From assembly GCA_016869715.1 (NCBI GenBank), contig VGDM01000014.1:1-64000 (forward strand): a DNA stretch of 64,000 nucleotides, in the 5' to 3' direction. A program made the position numbers and the translations under genes. Positions 18,468 through 26,785 of this stretch are shown one piece after another. Under the pieces are notes generated by a model. The model made no database searches. It saw only the letters and a program-made list of their open reading frames with translations, and was not told the origin of the DNA. The stretch is from Alphaproteobacteria bacterium. Lineage in GTDB: Bacteria > Pseudomonadota > Alphaproteobacteria > Acetobacterales > Acetobacteraceae. Position 1 is the stretch's first letter, and the number at the start of each line of letters is the position of its first letter.

Positions 18468-19823
18468 TCAGGAAAGCAAAGGGGACCAGGTGGGATCGGT
18501 CGCATCGGTGGGCGTTGGCAAGGGGCGTTCATTGAAGCCCGCGATGTCTATGGTGTGGATGCGGGCTGAATAGCCGCCGCCGCGCGCATCCGTCGCACGG
18601 GTTTCCCGCCCAAAGACCAGCATGCGGCCATTGGGCGCGAAGCTTGGCGCTTCCATCTTCCAGCCTTCAGACAGGATACGCTCACCCGAGCCATCGGGGC
18701 GCATTACGCCAATCGCAAAACTGCCGCGGCCGAAGCGCGTGAAGGCAATCAAATCGCCGCGCGGGGACCAGACGGGCGTGGCGTAGCGACCGCGGCCGAA
18801 GGAAATACGGCGGATGCCGCCGCCATTCGAATCCATTACGTAAAGCTGCTGATCGCCGCCGCGATCGGAATTGAACACGATCTGCGTACCGTCCGGCGAA
18901 AAGGCGGGGCTGACATCAAGCGCGCCGCCGCTGGTGATCTGCCTTTCGCGTCGGCTTGCCAAATCCACCACATAGATGTTCGCATTGGCGCCACGCATGG
19001 CGGAAAGCACCACGGAACGCCCATCGGGGGCGAAGCGCGGGGAAAGCGTCATGCCCGGGAAATTGCCAAGCGCCTGCTGGCCGCGCGTATTCAGGTCAAA
19101 CAAAACAACGCGCGGCTGTTCACGGCTTTGATAGGACATGAAGGCCACACGATCCGCCGAAGGGTGAAAGCGCGGCGTGAGTGCGGCTTCGCGCCCATCG
19201 GTCAGAAAGGCATTGTGTTCGCCATCCTGATCCATGATGGCAAGCCGCCGCAGCCGCCGGTCACGCGGGCCGGTTTCCGCGATATAGACGATGCGTGTGT
19301 CGAAATAGCCCTTCTCACCAAGCAATCTTTCATAGATCACGTCAGAGATAAGATGCGCGATGCGCCGCCAATTCGCAGTAGGCGTCGTGAAGGCGGTCCC
19401 CTGCAACCGCGCCTCCGGCAGCACATCCCACAGCTGAAATTCCACGCGGAGATTGCTGCCCTGCACATCCGCGCGCCCCGTGGTCAGCGCCTGCGCGCCG
19501 ATTACGCGCCAATCCGAAAAGCGCGGCGTTTGCGCGGCGGCTTCCGGGGTTTGGATGAAGGCCTGGCGCTGCACCGGGCGGAACAGCCCGGAATTGCGCA
19601 AATTATCCTGCACCACACGCACAATATCACGCCCGAAACGCTGGCCATCGCCAGCGCCAGCAAAATCCGGAATGGCAATCGGGATCGGGTTGGTGCGCGC
19701 GCGCGTGATGTCAATCACCGCCCCTTGCGCGAAAGCTACATCAGGCGAGCCGGCAAGGCCCGAAACAGTCACCGCACCCGCGGCGCCAAGCAGAAGGGAG
19801 CGTCTTGTTGTCATGCCTATCAT
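18468..19823 (-). CDS. tolB: Tol-Pal system translocation protein TolB
   Basis: The 451-residue periplasmic protein has a signal peptide with a twin-arginine-like TTRRSLLLGAAGAV start, an N-terminal alpha/beta domain (IDITRARTNPIPIAIPDF..., about 35-165) and a six-blade beta-propeller built of WD40-like PD40 units, for example FSPDGTQIVFNSDRGGDQQ and WSPRGDLIAFTRFGRGSFA. TolB links Pal to the inner-membrane TolQRA complex. A second ATG at 19814 is an equally good start and sits directly before TTRR. It begins 8 bases after the end of tolA. Confidence 0.95.
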   Translation of the reverse strand: MIGMTTRRSLLLGAAGAVTVSGLAGSPDVAFAQGAVIDITRARTNPIPIAIPDFAGAGDGQRFGRDIVRVVQDNLRNSGLFRPVQRQAFIQTPEAAAQTPRFSDWRVIGAQALTTGRADVQGSNLRVEFQLWDVLPEARLQGTAFTTPTANWRRIAHLISDVIYERLLGEKGYFDTRIVYIAETGPRDRRLRRLAIMDQDGEHNAFLTDGREAALTPRFHPSADRVAFMSYQSREQPRVVLFDLNTRGQQALGNFPGMTLSPRFAPDGRSVVLSAMRGANANIYVVDLASRRERQITSGGALDVSPAFSPDGTQIVFNSDRGGDQQLYVMDSNGGGIRRISFGRGRYATPVWSPRGDLIAFTRFGRGSFAIGVMRPDGSGERILSEGWKMEAPSFAPNGRMLVFGRETRATDARGGGYSARIHTIDIAGFNERPLPTPTDATDPTWSPLLS

Positions 19824-19830
19824 CCCGAAT

Positions 19831-20856
19831 TTAGCGCACCAGCCCGCGCGGGCTGAAGCGAAAAGGTGTAGATTCCAAGGTCTTGATTTTGTCTGGCGGC
19901 ACTTTCAGCGGATTGCACGCTGGTGATAGTAGCGCACGTCGGGCCGATTCGTATATCGCGCGCACACGTGGATCACTCGGCAAGTTACCCCATGGAGCGG
20001 CATTGCGGACATTGCCTAGGGCATCGAGCTGCACGCGCAATTCCACCGTGATTTCCTGCAAGCCCAACATCCCCGCATCCACATTCCAGCATTCTTCCAC
20101 CTGCACCTCGAGGCCGCGAATCTCAACCTGTGTCAGCGCAGCATTCCCAGTCGGTGAACCGCCCCCCTGGCGCGGCGCACCAGAAGGATTGGGCCGCGCG
20201 GTCGGCGCGCGGTCCTGCTGCTGCGCGTTGCGCAAACGCTCCAGCGTATTCTGCACCGAGGCGCTGTTTTCCTGCGGTCGGGCAGCGGGCGGTGTTTGCC
20301 CCGTGCCTGCCTGACGCGATGGCTCGGGCGGCGGTGGCACCGGCGGCGGCGGCAGCGGCAAGGGTGGTTCTGGGCGCGGTGGCTGTGCCGCCTGTTGCTG
20401 TGGCGGGGTTGGCTGCTGGGCCGGCGTTTGCGGCTGGACGCGCGGCGCTGGCGAAGGCTCGGGGGTTGGGGCGGGTGCTGGCGCGGGCGGCGTGGGCCGT
20501 GCCGGGCTTGGCGGCGCGGGCGTGGGCGCAGCAGCCGGCGCCGGGGGTGGGGGGGGCGGCGGCGGTGTTGGCTGCGGCGGCGCATTGCGCGGCGGCTCCG
20601 GCGCCGGGGGTTCCGGTGTCGGTGGTGTTGGGGTCTGGGTCGAAGTCTGCGCCGGGTTCGGTGAGGGCGTATCAGCGCGCGCCATCTGCGAAGGGCCGGG
20701 GGCGACAAGCTCCACCGCGATGCCCTGTTCCTGTGGTGGCTCGGGAATGGGCCGCGCAAGCGAATACAAGGCTCCGATGGCCAGCAGCGCCGCATGCAGC
20801 CCCGCCGAGACCATCAGCCACTTGTTCAGGCGCTTATCGGGCAAGGCCCGGGGCAA
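19831..20856 (-). CDS. tolA: TolA-like energy transducer with a very long Pro-rich spacer
   Basis: Position between tolR and tolB identifies this 341-residue protein as the TolA equivalent. There is one N-terminal membrane anchor (WLMVSAGLHAALLAIGALYS, about 14-33), then about 150 residues made almost wholly of Pro, Ala, Thr and Gln (about 65-215), and a C-terminal domain with QVEIRGLEVQVEECWNVDAG and LRVQLDALGNVRNAAPWGNL, resembling TolA/TonB C-terminal domains. In enterobacteria the spacer is a helical Lys/Ala-rich domain. Here it is polyproline, more like TonB. It would span the periplasm to touch TolB/Pal using proton-motive force from TolQR. The extreme composition creates long spurious reading frames on the opposite strand. 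Confidence 0.86.
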   Translation of the reverse strand: MPRALPDKRLNKWLMVSAGLHAALLAIGALYSLARPIPEPPQEQGIAVELVAPGPSQMARADTPSPNPAQTSTQTPTPPTPEPPAPEPPRNAPPQPTPPPPPPPPAPAAAPTPAPPSPARPTPPAPAPAPTPEPSPAPRVQPQTPAQQPTPPQQQAAQPPRPEPPLPLPPPPVPPPPEPSRQAGTGQTPPAARPQENSASVQNTLERLRNAQQQDRAPTARPNPSGAPRQGGGSPTGNAALTQVEIRGLEVQVEECWNVDAGMLGLQEITVELRVQLDALGNVRNAAPWGNLPSDPRVRAIYESARRALLSPACNPLKVPPDKIKTLESTPFRFSPRGLVR

Positions 20857-20881
20857 GGCTTTCTCTCCTTCTCCCCGGCCT

Positions 20882-21430
20882 TCAGCGGGGGGCCTGGGCG
20901 GGGCGGTTGGGCGCAGCAGGGGGGGCTGTCGGGCGTGCTGGCTGGGTCGCGGGCCTGCCTGCTAGGGGCGGTGCCGCGCCCGGGCGCTGTGCCTGCGGCT
21001 GTTCCGCCAACAACGCCACGCGCGTGAAGCCCGCACCGGCGATGGTGCCCATCACCTCCATCACACGGCCATAGGAAATGGCCTTGTCGCCACGCACGAA
21101 AATTCGCCGCTGCGGCGCACCCTGCGGCTGTTCCCGCATGATCGCCTGCAGGCGCGGAACCAAGCCCTCTAAAGGCACTTCCGTTTCCTGCAGGAAAATC
21201 TTGCCCTCCGGATTCACCGTAATGGTCAGCGGCTCAGTTTCCTGATTGAGCGGCTGGGCGGTGGTTTTCGGCAAATCCACCGGCACGCCCACCGTCATCA
21301 GCGGCGCTGCCACCATGAAAATGATCAGCAGCACCAGCATCACATCCACCAGCGGCGTGACATTTATTTCCGCCATGGGCCGGTAGCGAGACCGCCCGGA
21401 AGACCGCCCGCCGGAAAGGGAAACCGCCAT
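20882..21430 (-). CDS. tolR: Tol-Pal proton channel subunit TolR (ExbD family)
   Basis: TolR has the ExbD-type single transmembrane helix INVTPLVDVMLVLLIIFMVA (about 22-43) containing the proton-carrying Asp, then the periplasmic domain with RRIFVRGDKAISYGRVMEVM. At 182 residues it is longer than the usual roughly 140-150 because of a Pro/Ala-rich tail of about 35 residues after LLAEQPQAQRPG. Start ATG 21430 follows the tolQ stop by three bases, and 25 bases separate it from tolA. Confidence 0.94.
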   Translation of the reverse strand: MAVSLSGGRSSGRSRYRPMAEINVTPLVDVMLVLLIIFMVAAPLMTVGVPVDLPKTTAQPLNQETEPLTITVNPEGKIFLQETEVPLEGLVPRLQAIMREQPQGAPQRRIFVRGDKAISYGRVMEVMGTIAGAGFTRVALLAEQPQAQRPGAAPPLAGRPATQPARPTAPPAAPNRPAQAPR

Positions 21431-21433
21431 CGC

Positions 21434-22180
21434 CTATTCCGCTGCCTGGTTCGGGCTGCGCGGCCCGCCATAAGTTGCCGCCGCTTCCGTCTGGCGCGAC
21501 AGGATGGCGCCAAATTCAGTCGCGAAACCTTCAAGCCGCGCGGCAAAGCGCGCAAGGTCCGTATTGATCTTATTATAGGCCAGCACGGCAGGGATCGCCG
21601 CCACCAGACCAATCGCGGTGGCAAACAAGGCTTCTGCAATCCCCGGCGCCACCACGGCCAGATTCGTGTTCTGCATGCCCGCAATGGCCGAGAAGGAATT
21701 CATGATCCCCCAAACCGTGCCGAACAAGCCGACAAAAGGCCCAACCGAACCGACGGAGGCCAGAAACACCATCCAGCGTTCCAGCCTTTCCATCTCTCGC
21801 CCAATCGTCACCGCCATGGCGCGTTCCACGCGTTCCTTGGCGCCGCCCAGCATGGCAACCCCGCCAGTACTGCGGCGCCATTCGCGCATCGCCGCGCCGA
21901 ACACGGCAGCCAGCGGGTGCGTCGGCTGCTCACCCTCGCGGCTGTACAGCTCATCCAGGCTGCCGCCGGACCAGAAGCGATCCTCGAACCCATCCGCCGC
22001 CTTGTTGACGCGCCGCATGGTAACGACCTTCTCAAACACCACTGCCCAGACCCAAATACTGGCGAGCAGCAGGCCGATCATCACCGCCTTCACGACCCAA
22101 TCCGCTTGCAGGAACAGGCCCCAAAGCGACAAATCTTGGGCCGCCTGCCCAAGCGCCTGAGTGGTCACGCTACGATCCAC
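21434..22180 (-). CDS. tolQ: Tol-Pal proton channel subunit TolQ (ExbB/MotA family)
   Basis: The 248-residue inner-membrane protein has three transmembrane segments at about 32-52, 140-165 and 187-208. The second and third contain GSVGPFVGLFGTVWGIMNSF and EALFATAIGLVAAIPAVLAY, the MotA/TolQ/ExbB signature with the conserved Thr of the proton path. It forms the pentameric channel around TolR that energises TolA. Length is standard. It starts the tol genes 99 bases after ybgC. Confidence 0.96.
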   Translation of the reverse strand: MDRSVTTQALGQAAQDLSLWGLFLQADWVVKAVMIGLLLASIWVWAVVFEKVVTMRRVNKAADGFEDRFWSGGSLDELYSREGEQPTHPLAAVFGAAMREWRRSTGGVAMLGGAKERVERAMAVTIGREMERLERWMVFLASVGSVGPFVGLFGTVWGIMNSFSAIAGMQNTNLAVVAPGIAEALFATAIGLVAAIPAVLAYNKINTDLARFAARLEGFATEFGAILSRQTEAAATYGGPRSPNQAAE

Positions 22181-22279
22181 GCCACATCTCCTTCGCCCGC
22201 AAGGGACGATTGAAGGCGGCCAAGGCCACCTAAAAACTCCAAGCCCGGGAAAAGAGGCCTTTTTCCGGCAAAAACTTGT

Positions 22280-22705
22280 TCACCCCGGCGCTGCGTCAGC
22301 CACTGCGCGCAGCGCCGAACGCCAAGGCTCCGGCAAGGGCACCGGCTTTGCGGCACCTTGCCCCACTGAGGCCAGCCGCACCTCCAGAACCGCCAGCACC
22401 TCACCGTCTTCACGCCGCACCACCTGGCGAAGCCACACCTGCACGCCCATCACATGGCGGGTATACGTCTCCACCACCACCGATTCGTCTAGCAACGCCG
22501 GTTTGAAATACTCCACTTCCAGCCGCCGCACCACGAGGAAGACACCATGCCGCGTGATCATTTCCTGGTGCGGCAAACCCATGGCGCGCAAGGCTTCCGT
22601 CCGCGCGCGCTCCGCCCAATGCAAATAGCGCGCGTGATAGGCAACACCGCCCGCATCCGTATCTTCAAAATAGACACGCACCGGCCAAAGATGCGGACCG
22701 CTCAC
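22280..22705 (-). CDS. ybgC: YbgC-type acyl-CoA thioesterase
   Basis: The 141-residue hot-dog-fold protein starts with [20 protein letters not shown], the YbgC/4-hydroxybenzoyl-CoA thioesterase signature with the catalytic Asp. YbgC hydrolyses short-chain acyl-CoA or acyl-ACP thioesters and is commonly the first gene of the tol-pal operon. Its start overlaps the ruvB stop by four bases (22702-22705), linking the ruv and tol-pal units into one probable transcript. Confidence 0.94.
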   Translation of the reverse strand: MSGPHLWPVRVYFEDTDAGGVAYHARYLHWAERARTEALRAMGLPHQEMITRHGVFLVVRRLEVEYFKPALLDESVVVETYTRHVMGVQVWLRQVVRREDGEVLAVLEVRLASVGQGAAKPVPLPEPWRSALRAVADAAPG

Positions 22706-23742
22706 GCTTCCTGATCCCCGAGCAAATCCAACAAGGGCTGCACACCCGCCGGCGGGCTTAAGCCCAAATGCCGCCAGCCACGATCCCCCAGGACGCGCCC
22801 GCGCGGCGTGCGCAACACCAAGCCTTCCTGAATCAGGAAAGGCTCCACCACTTCTTCGAGCGTATCTCGGCTTTCCGCCAGCGCCGCCGCCAGCGTCTCA
22901 ATCCCGACCGGCCCGCCATTATGGTGTTCCGCTATCCGCGCCAAATACCGCCGATCCATCGCATCAAGGCCCAGCGCATCAACCTCCAACCGCCTAAGAG
23001 CCGCATCCGCCATGGCACAATCCGCGGCCTTGTCTTCCATCAGCGCGAAATCACGCACGCGCCGCAAAAGCCGCCCCGCAATACGGGGCGTGCCGCGCGA
23101 ACGGCTCGCAATCTCCCGCGCGCCATCTTCGGACAAGTCAAACCCCAATTTCCGCGCGCCACGCGTGACAATACTCAGCAACTCCTTTGGCGTATAAAGC
23201 ACCAAACGCAAGGGAATACCGAAGCGATCCCGCAAAGGTGTGGCCAGCAACCCCGCCCTGGTCGTCGCACCAATCAGCGTGAAAGGCGGCAAATCAATCC
23301 GCACCGTGCGCGCCGCTGGGCCCTCCCCAATAATCAGATCAAGCTGGAAATCTTCCATCGCCGGATAAAGCGTTTCCTCGATCGCCGGCTGCAGGCGATG
23401 AATCTCATCCACAAACAAAACATCACGCGGCTGCAAATTCGTCAGAATCGCCGCCAAATCACCAGCACGCTGCAAGACCGGGCCCGAAGTCGCCCTGAAC
23501 CCAACCCCCAATTCACGCGCCACAATCTGCGCCAAAGTCGTCTTCCCAAGACCAGGCGGGCCATGAAACAAGACATGATCCATCGCCTCAGCCCGCGCCC
23601 GCGCCGCAGCGATAAAAACGCGCAAATTCTCCCGCAAACCACGCTGACCCGTAAAATCATTCAAGGCCTGCGGGCGGAGCGATACCTCAGCCCCATCCTC
23701 CTCAAGCCGGGCGGGTGTCGGAAGGCGATCGGTGTCGGTCAT
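22702..23742 (-). CDS. ruvB: Holliday junction branch-migration ATPase RuvB
   Basis: The 346-residue AAA+ motor has Walker [14 protein letters not shown], Walker [13 protein letters not shown], sensor 1 [20 protein letters not shown] and the C-terminal winged-helix with [18 protein letters not shown]. Two hexamers drive branch migration with RuvA. Length is standard. A 232-base GC-rich repeat region separates it from ruvA, which is unusual in an otherwise tight cluster. Confidence 0.97.
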   Translation of the reverse strand: MTDTDRLPTPARLEEDGAEVSLRPQALNDFTGQRGLRENLRVFIAAARARAEAMDHVLFHGPPGLGKTTLAQIVARELGVGFRATSGPVLQRAGDLAAILTNLQPRDVLFVDEIHRLQPAIEETLYPAMEDFQLDLIIGEGPAARTVRIDLPPFTLIGATTRAGLLATPLRDRFGIPLRLVLYTPKELLSIVTRGARKLGFDLSEDGAREIASRSRGTPRIAGRLLRRVRDFALMEDKAADCAMADAALRRLEVDALGLDAMDRRYLARIAEHHNGGPVGIETLAAALAESRDTLEEVVEPFLIQEGLVLRTPRGRVLGDRGWRHLGLSPPAGVQPLLDLLGDQEA

Positions 23743-23754
23743 GAGGGGTGTGGC

Positions 23755-23972
23755 TCCACGGGGGGCTTTGCCCCCCGCCCCCCCGCCAGGAGGAATGCAT
23801 CCCCCTGGACCTCCATCATGGGGCCGTGAGGGGAGAGGGGCACAAAGAGCGCGCCGGGCAAGCGGGCGCGCGCCGCCCCTCCTCCCACACGGCCTCGTAT
23901 TGGCGGGGTCCGAGGAGACACTGTCTCCCCGGCGGGGGCACGGGGACAGCGCCCCCGCAGAACAGCCCCCTC
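23755..23972. repeat. GC-rich palindromic intergenic element between ruvA and ruvB
   Basis: No gene-like frame with a recognisable product lies here. The segment is a mosaic of short inverted repeats: GGGGGC-TTT-GCCCCC at 23761-23775, an imperfect CCAGGAGG/CCCCCTGG pair at about 23785-23807, and a perfect GGAGACA-C-TGTCTCC at 23914-23928, followed by G/C tracts. The pattern of G-tract palindromes is typical of short repeated intergenic elements in GC-rich Acetobacteraceae-like genomes. Strong hairpins here could pause or terminate transcription between ruvA and ruvB or set mRNA ends. Confidence 0.55.
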
Positions 23973-23974
23973 CA

Positions 23975-24592
23975 TCACCGCGCCATCTCCTTCAACCCGT
24001 CTCGGATGAGGTCGTTGAGGGTGGCGTCTGGGCCGAGGCGTTTGGCGGCGCGGGTGATGGCGGTGGTGGCTTCCGGGCGTTTTAGGCCAAGGTTGACAAG
24101 GGCGGAAATGGCGTCTGCTTCAATGCTATTCGCGTCGGGTGGAGTGATGATGGCGCCTTTGCCGTCTTCGCTCGGCGTGATTCGGCCGACCGCCCATTTC
24201 TGCATGGCGGGTTCGTCTACGATGCGGTTGGCGGTCGCGGCGCCGAGACCTTTGACGGCGCCAAGCCGCTTGCGTTCCTTGGCGGCGATGGCGCGGGCGA
24301 GTTCGGCGGGGGTGAGGCCGGAGAGCACCAGCAGCGCTTTTTGCGGGCCGACGGTTTTGACTTCAATCAGGGCGAGGAAGGCTTCACGTTCCTGCGCATC
24401 GGCGAAGCCGAACAGGGTGATGGCGTCTTGCCTAAGGTGAGTTTCGACCAGCACGCGGTGGGGGGCTTCGCGGGCGGAGAGGGCATCGAGCGTTTTGCGC
24501 GAGCAGGAAAGCAGGTAGCCGACGCCGTTCACGTCCAGAATGCAGCCACCTTCATGGGTGCTGTCCAGCCGCCCGGTGAGCTTGCCGATCAT
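23975..24592 (-). CDS. ruvA: Holliday junction DNA-binding protein RuvA
   Basis: The 205-residue protein begins [20 protein letters not shown] and contains the N-terminal OB fold, the helix-hairpin-helix pair ([20 protein letters not shown] and [15 protein letters not shown]) and the C-terminal RuvB-binding domain with [16 protein letters not shown]. RuvA tetramers hold the junction for RuvB. The ATG at 24592 matches the family start. A longer frame upstream is only read-through of the ruvC end. It begins 13 bases after the ruvC stop. Confidence 0.96.
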   Translation of the reverse strand: MIGKLTGRLDSTHEGGCILDVNGVGYLLSCSRKTLDALSAREAPHRVLVETHLRQDAITLFGFADAQEREAFLALIEVKTVGPQKALLVLSGLTPAELARAIAAKERKRLGAVKGLGAATANRIVDEPAMQKWAVGRITPSEDGKGAIITPPDANSIEADAISALVNLGLKRPEATTAITRAAKRLGPDATLNDLIRDGLKEMAR

Positions 24593-24604
24593 GGGGTTGC
24601 ATAA

Positions 24605-24723
24605 CCTAAAGACGCTTTGCCGCGGCAGCGCGCAGCAAAGCGTCTTTAGGTCCTTGTATGGTCGTATTTTCCGAGGCGCCAAGCGATCTCGCTTGGCTTG
24701 AAAATGCTCCTGCAAGCATTTTC
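24605..24723. repeat. Triple-hairpin palindromic element forming the ruvC 3' end
   Basis: Three perfect inverted repeats lie in tandem. CCTAAAGACGCTTTGC (24605-24620) pairs with 24635-24650 over all 16 bases. GCCAAGCG (24678-24685) pairs with 24690-24697. GAAAATGCT (24700-24708) pairs with 24715-24723. On the minus strand the element is in frame with ruvC, encodes its last 39 residues and ends with the ruvC TAG inside the first arm. It also abuts ruvA, so it provides the ruvC-ruvA spacer. The arrangement recalls palindromic elements known to insert in frame within genes in Rickettsia. Here the parallel is only structural. Confidence 0.75.
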
Positions 24724-25208
24724 TTGGTCTGCCGGTGATGCGCGTGGCAGATGGCGATGGCGAGCGCATCTGCGGCATCGGCGCGGCGGAAGGCAACACC
24801 GGGAAGGAGATGGCGCACCATGGCCTGCACCTGTTCCTTGGCGGCGTGGCCATGGCCGACCACGGCGCGTTTCACTTCCATGGCGCCATATTCAGCAACC
24901 GGCAGGCCGACAAGGCGTGGTGCGAGCATGACAACGCCGCGAGCCTGGCCGAGTTTCAGGGCGCTTTCGGGATTGCGCGCGACATAGGTGTTTTCCACCG
25001 CCGCCTCATCTGGTTGGAAATTGGCGAAGGTTTCCGCGAGGCCCTGATGCAGGATCAGCAACCGGTCGCTTAGCGCATCACGGGCGGAGGTGGAAACCAC
25101 ACCTTCAGCGATGAAGCGCAGCCGATAGCCATCGGTTTCGATCAGCCCCCAGCCGGTATGCTGAAGGCCGGGATCAAGCCCGAGGATGCGAATCGCGCGC
25201 GATACCAT
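24606..25208 (-). CDS. ruvC: Holliday junction resolvase RuvC with a repeat-derived C-terminal tail
   Basis: RuvC cuts Holliday junctions. ILGLDPGLQHTGWG carries the first catalytic Asp, AVENTYVARNPESALKLGQARG the catalytic Glu, and FRRADAADALAIAICHAHH the last acidic pair. The family normally ends about ten residues after that last motif (roughly 165-175 aa). Here 39 further residues, starting KKMLAGAFSSQARSLGASEN, bring it to 200. That tail is encoded by a palindromic element (24605-24723) which also supplies the stop codon. The catalytic domain is intact, so function is likely retained. Start ATG 25208 fits the family N-terminus. Confidence 0.92.
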   Translation of the reverse strand: MVSRAIRILGLDPGLQHTGWGLIETDGYRLRFIAEGVVSTSARDALSDRLLILHQGLAETFANFQPDEAAVENTYVARNPESALKLGQARGVVMLAPRLVGLPVAEYGAMEVKRAVVGHGHAAKEQVQAMVRHLLPGVAFRRADAADALAIAICHAHHRQTKKMLAGAFSSQARSLGASENTTIQGPKDALLRAAAAKRL

Positions 25209-25268
25209 ACCCTCAGGTTAGCAGATCGGCGCCCGCAAGGCTTCAACGCCCTCGGATCGGCAGGCTTG

Positions 25269-26138
25269 TTACTGCACGAGCGGTGGGCGGAGATGCGCCC
25301 AAGGCCGGGCTTCTTCAAAGGCTGCGCTTGCTTGCAGTACGCCCAGATCATCAAAGCGCCGTCCGACGATTTGCAGCCCAACAGGAAGCCCCGCCGGGGT
25401 GAAGCCGCAAGGCACGCTCGCCGCCGGGCTGCCGGACCAGTTGAAGGGGTAGGAGAATTCCGCCCACATCAGCCAATCCCAATCATGCTTCGGCCAATGC
25501 GCGGGTTGCAGGCGATTGGCGGGGAAGGCCGCGACACTCACGGCGGGGGTAAGCAGGAATTCATAGCCTTCCATGAAATCATGGATCTGCTGCACATACT
25601 CAAAACGCCGCGTACGCATTTGCATGAATTGCGCGGTGATGACATGGGCGTTTTCGCGCAGCATGGCGACAAAGCCTGGGTCCATGCGGTTCGCGTATTG
25701 CGGCAGATATTCGGCGCGGCCCGCATAGATCGCGGGCCAGAAGAAGCGGATCAGTTCTGGCCCCAGCTTGCCCCAAGGGGGTGAGACTTCTGCAATGATC
25801 GCGCCCATATCGGCGAATACCTTGGTGGCTTGGGCGGCGGCTTCGGCGACTTCCGGGTCCACGCGCGCATGGCCAAGATCGGGCGAATAGGCAATGCATT
25901 TGCCGCGCATGGAAGCGGCCTTCAATTGCCCGGCATAATGCTGCGGCGGTGCTTCCAGCGATGTGTAATCCCACGGATGCGGGCCGGCCATGGCTTCCGT
26001 CATCAGCGCGGCATCTTCCACGCTGCGCGTCAGCGGCCCGATATGGGTGGCGAGTTCGTTGTTGGACATGGGCCAGCTAGCGACACGGCCATGCGTCGGC
26101 TTAAAGCCATAAACACCGGAAAAATGCGCTGGCATGCG
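25269..26138 (-). pseudogene. Amidase-signature enzyme, N-terminal half missing
   Basis: Homology to amidases starts abruptly at RMPAHFSGVYGFKPTHGRVA, the segment that normally follows the catalytic nucleophile motif (GSDxGGSxR-xPAHF), and continues through HIGPLTRSVEDAALMTEAM to a normal C-terminus VGLQIVGRRFDDLGVLQASA. The catalytic Lys and both catalytic Ser residues, about 165 residues, are gone. Immediately upstream at about 26138 the sequence is that of an unrelated sensor protein, so a deletion has fused the two genes out of phase. The open frame extends upstream to 26324 but its first 60 residues are out-of-frame sensor DNA. Non-functional. Confidence 0.8.
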
Positions 26139-26781
26139 GAACAGACGCGAGCAAAGTGCCATCATCCCGTTCAAGCGTAACCCGTAGCCCAAGGCTTTCA
26201 CTTGCACTTGAGAAAATACTCTGCACCACGGGCACTGGCACTCCCCCAACTGCCATGACGGGGCCGAGCGTCGGCAGCACGATGTTGCGTGCAAAAAATA
26301 ATGTCTATTCTCCGGTATTGGCATTCAGCACCGGTCCACCGATCAAAACACTGCCGCCACGCGCCGCGACCTCGGCAAAGGAAGACGCGCTGGGCACGGG
26401 CAGGCGACGGCGGCGCGATACCGGCAGGGCAGTTGCCACCGGCAGCCGATCCTGGCCGATCAATAAGATATCACGGTATATAAAGTTCTGGTTGTTCAAT
26501 TCACGCAAAACGCGATTGACTTGCGATACTTCCAAGCGTCCATCACGTTGCAATGGAGCAAGTACCGCGGGCAAACCTGCCAACATGGCATCAACCTGCA
26601 CGACGGATCGGTTCATGGCCGCTTCAGTGGAACGTCTGATCTTGTTCAGAGAATCAAGCGCCGCGGCAATTTGCGCATCCTTTTGGCGGTTTACCACCAA
26701 GGCGGTCGCCACAATTTGTGCAACCAGCAACCCAAGTACGGCGAAAGGGACCGCATGGCGAAGGAAGCGCGTGGAAAACAT
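26139..26781 (-). pseudogene. Membrane sensor protein N-terminal region, stop codon and 3' deletion
   Basis: ATG 26781 opens a protein with a membrane segment (HAVPFAVLGLLVAQIVATAL, about 9-28) and a presumed periplasmic sensing region (AALDSLNKIRRSTEAAMNRS, VNRVLRELNNQNFIYRDILL). The frame hits TAG at 26305-26307 after NANTGE. Reading through, TLFFARNIVLPTLGPVMAVG and LGLRVTLERDDGTLLASVPH continue the sensor until about 26139, where amidase sequence begins. The output domain (kinase or GGDEF cannot be told) is lost. It starts only four bases after the TRAP-type binding protein gene, suggesting the sensor once responded to the same ligand. Confidence 0.72.
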
Positions 26782-26785
26782 GGCG

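Noticed and set aside
20130-21074. Long open frame (314 codons) on the plus strand opposite tolA and tolR
   Set aside because: It is the complement of the Pro/Ala-rich TolA spacer, with Ala/Gly/Arg-only composition and no motif; tolA and tolR are clear on the other strand.
22768-23829. 353-codon open frame antisense to ruvB
   Set aside because: Pro/Arg/Gln-rich nonsense; ruvB has all AAA+ motifs.
23739-23978. Small minus-strand reading frame in the ruvA-ruvB gap
   Set aside because: Low-complexity translation of palindromic G/C tracts with no ribosome site or motif.
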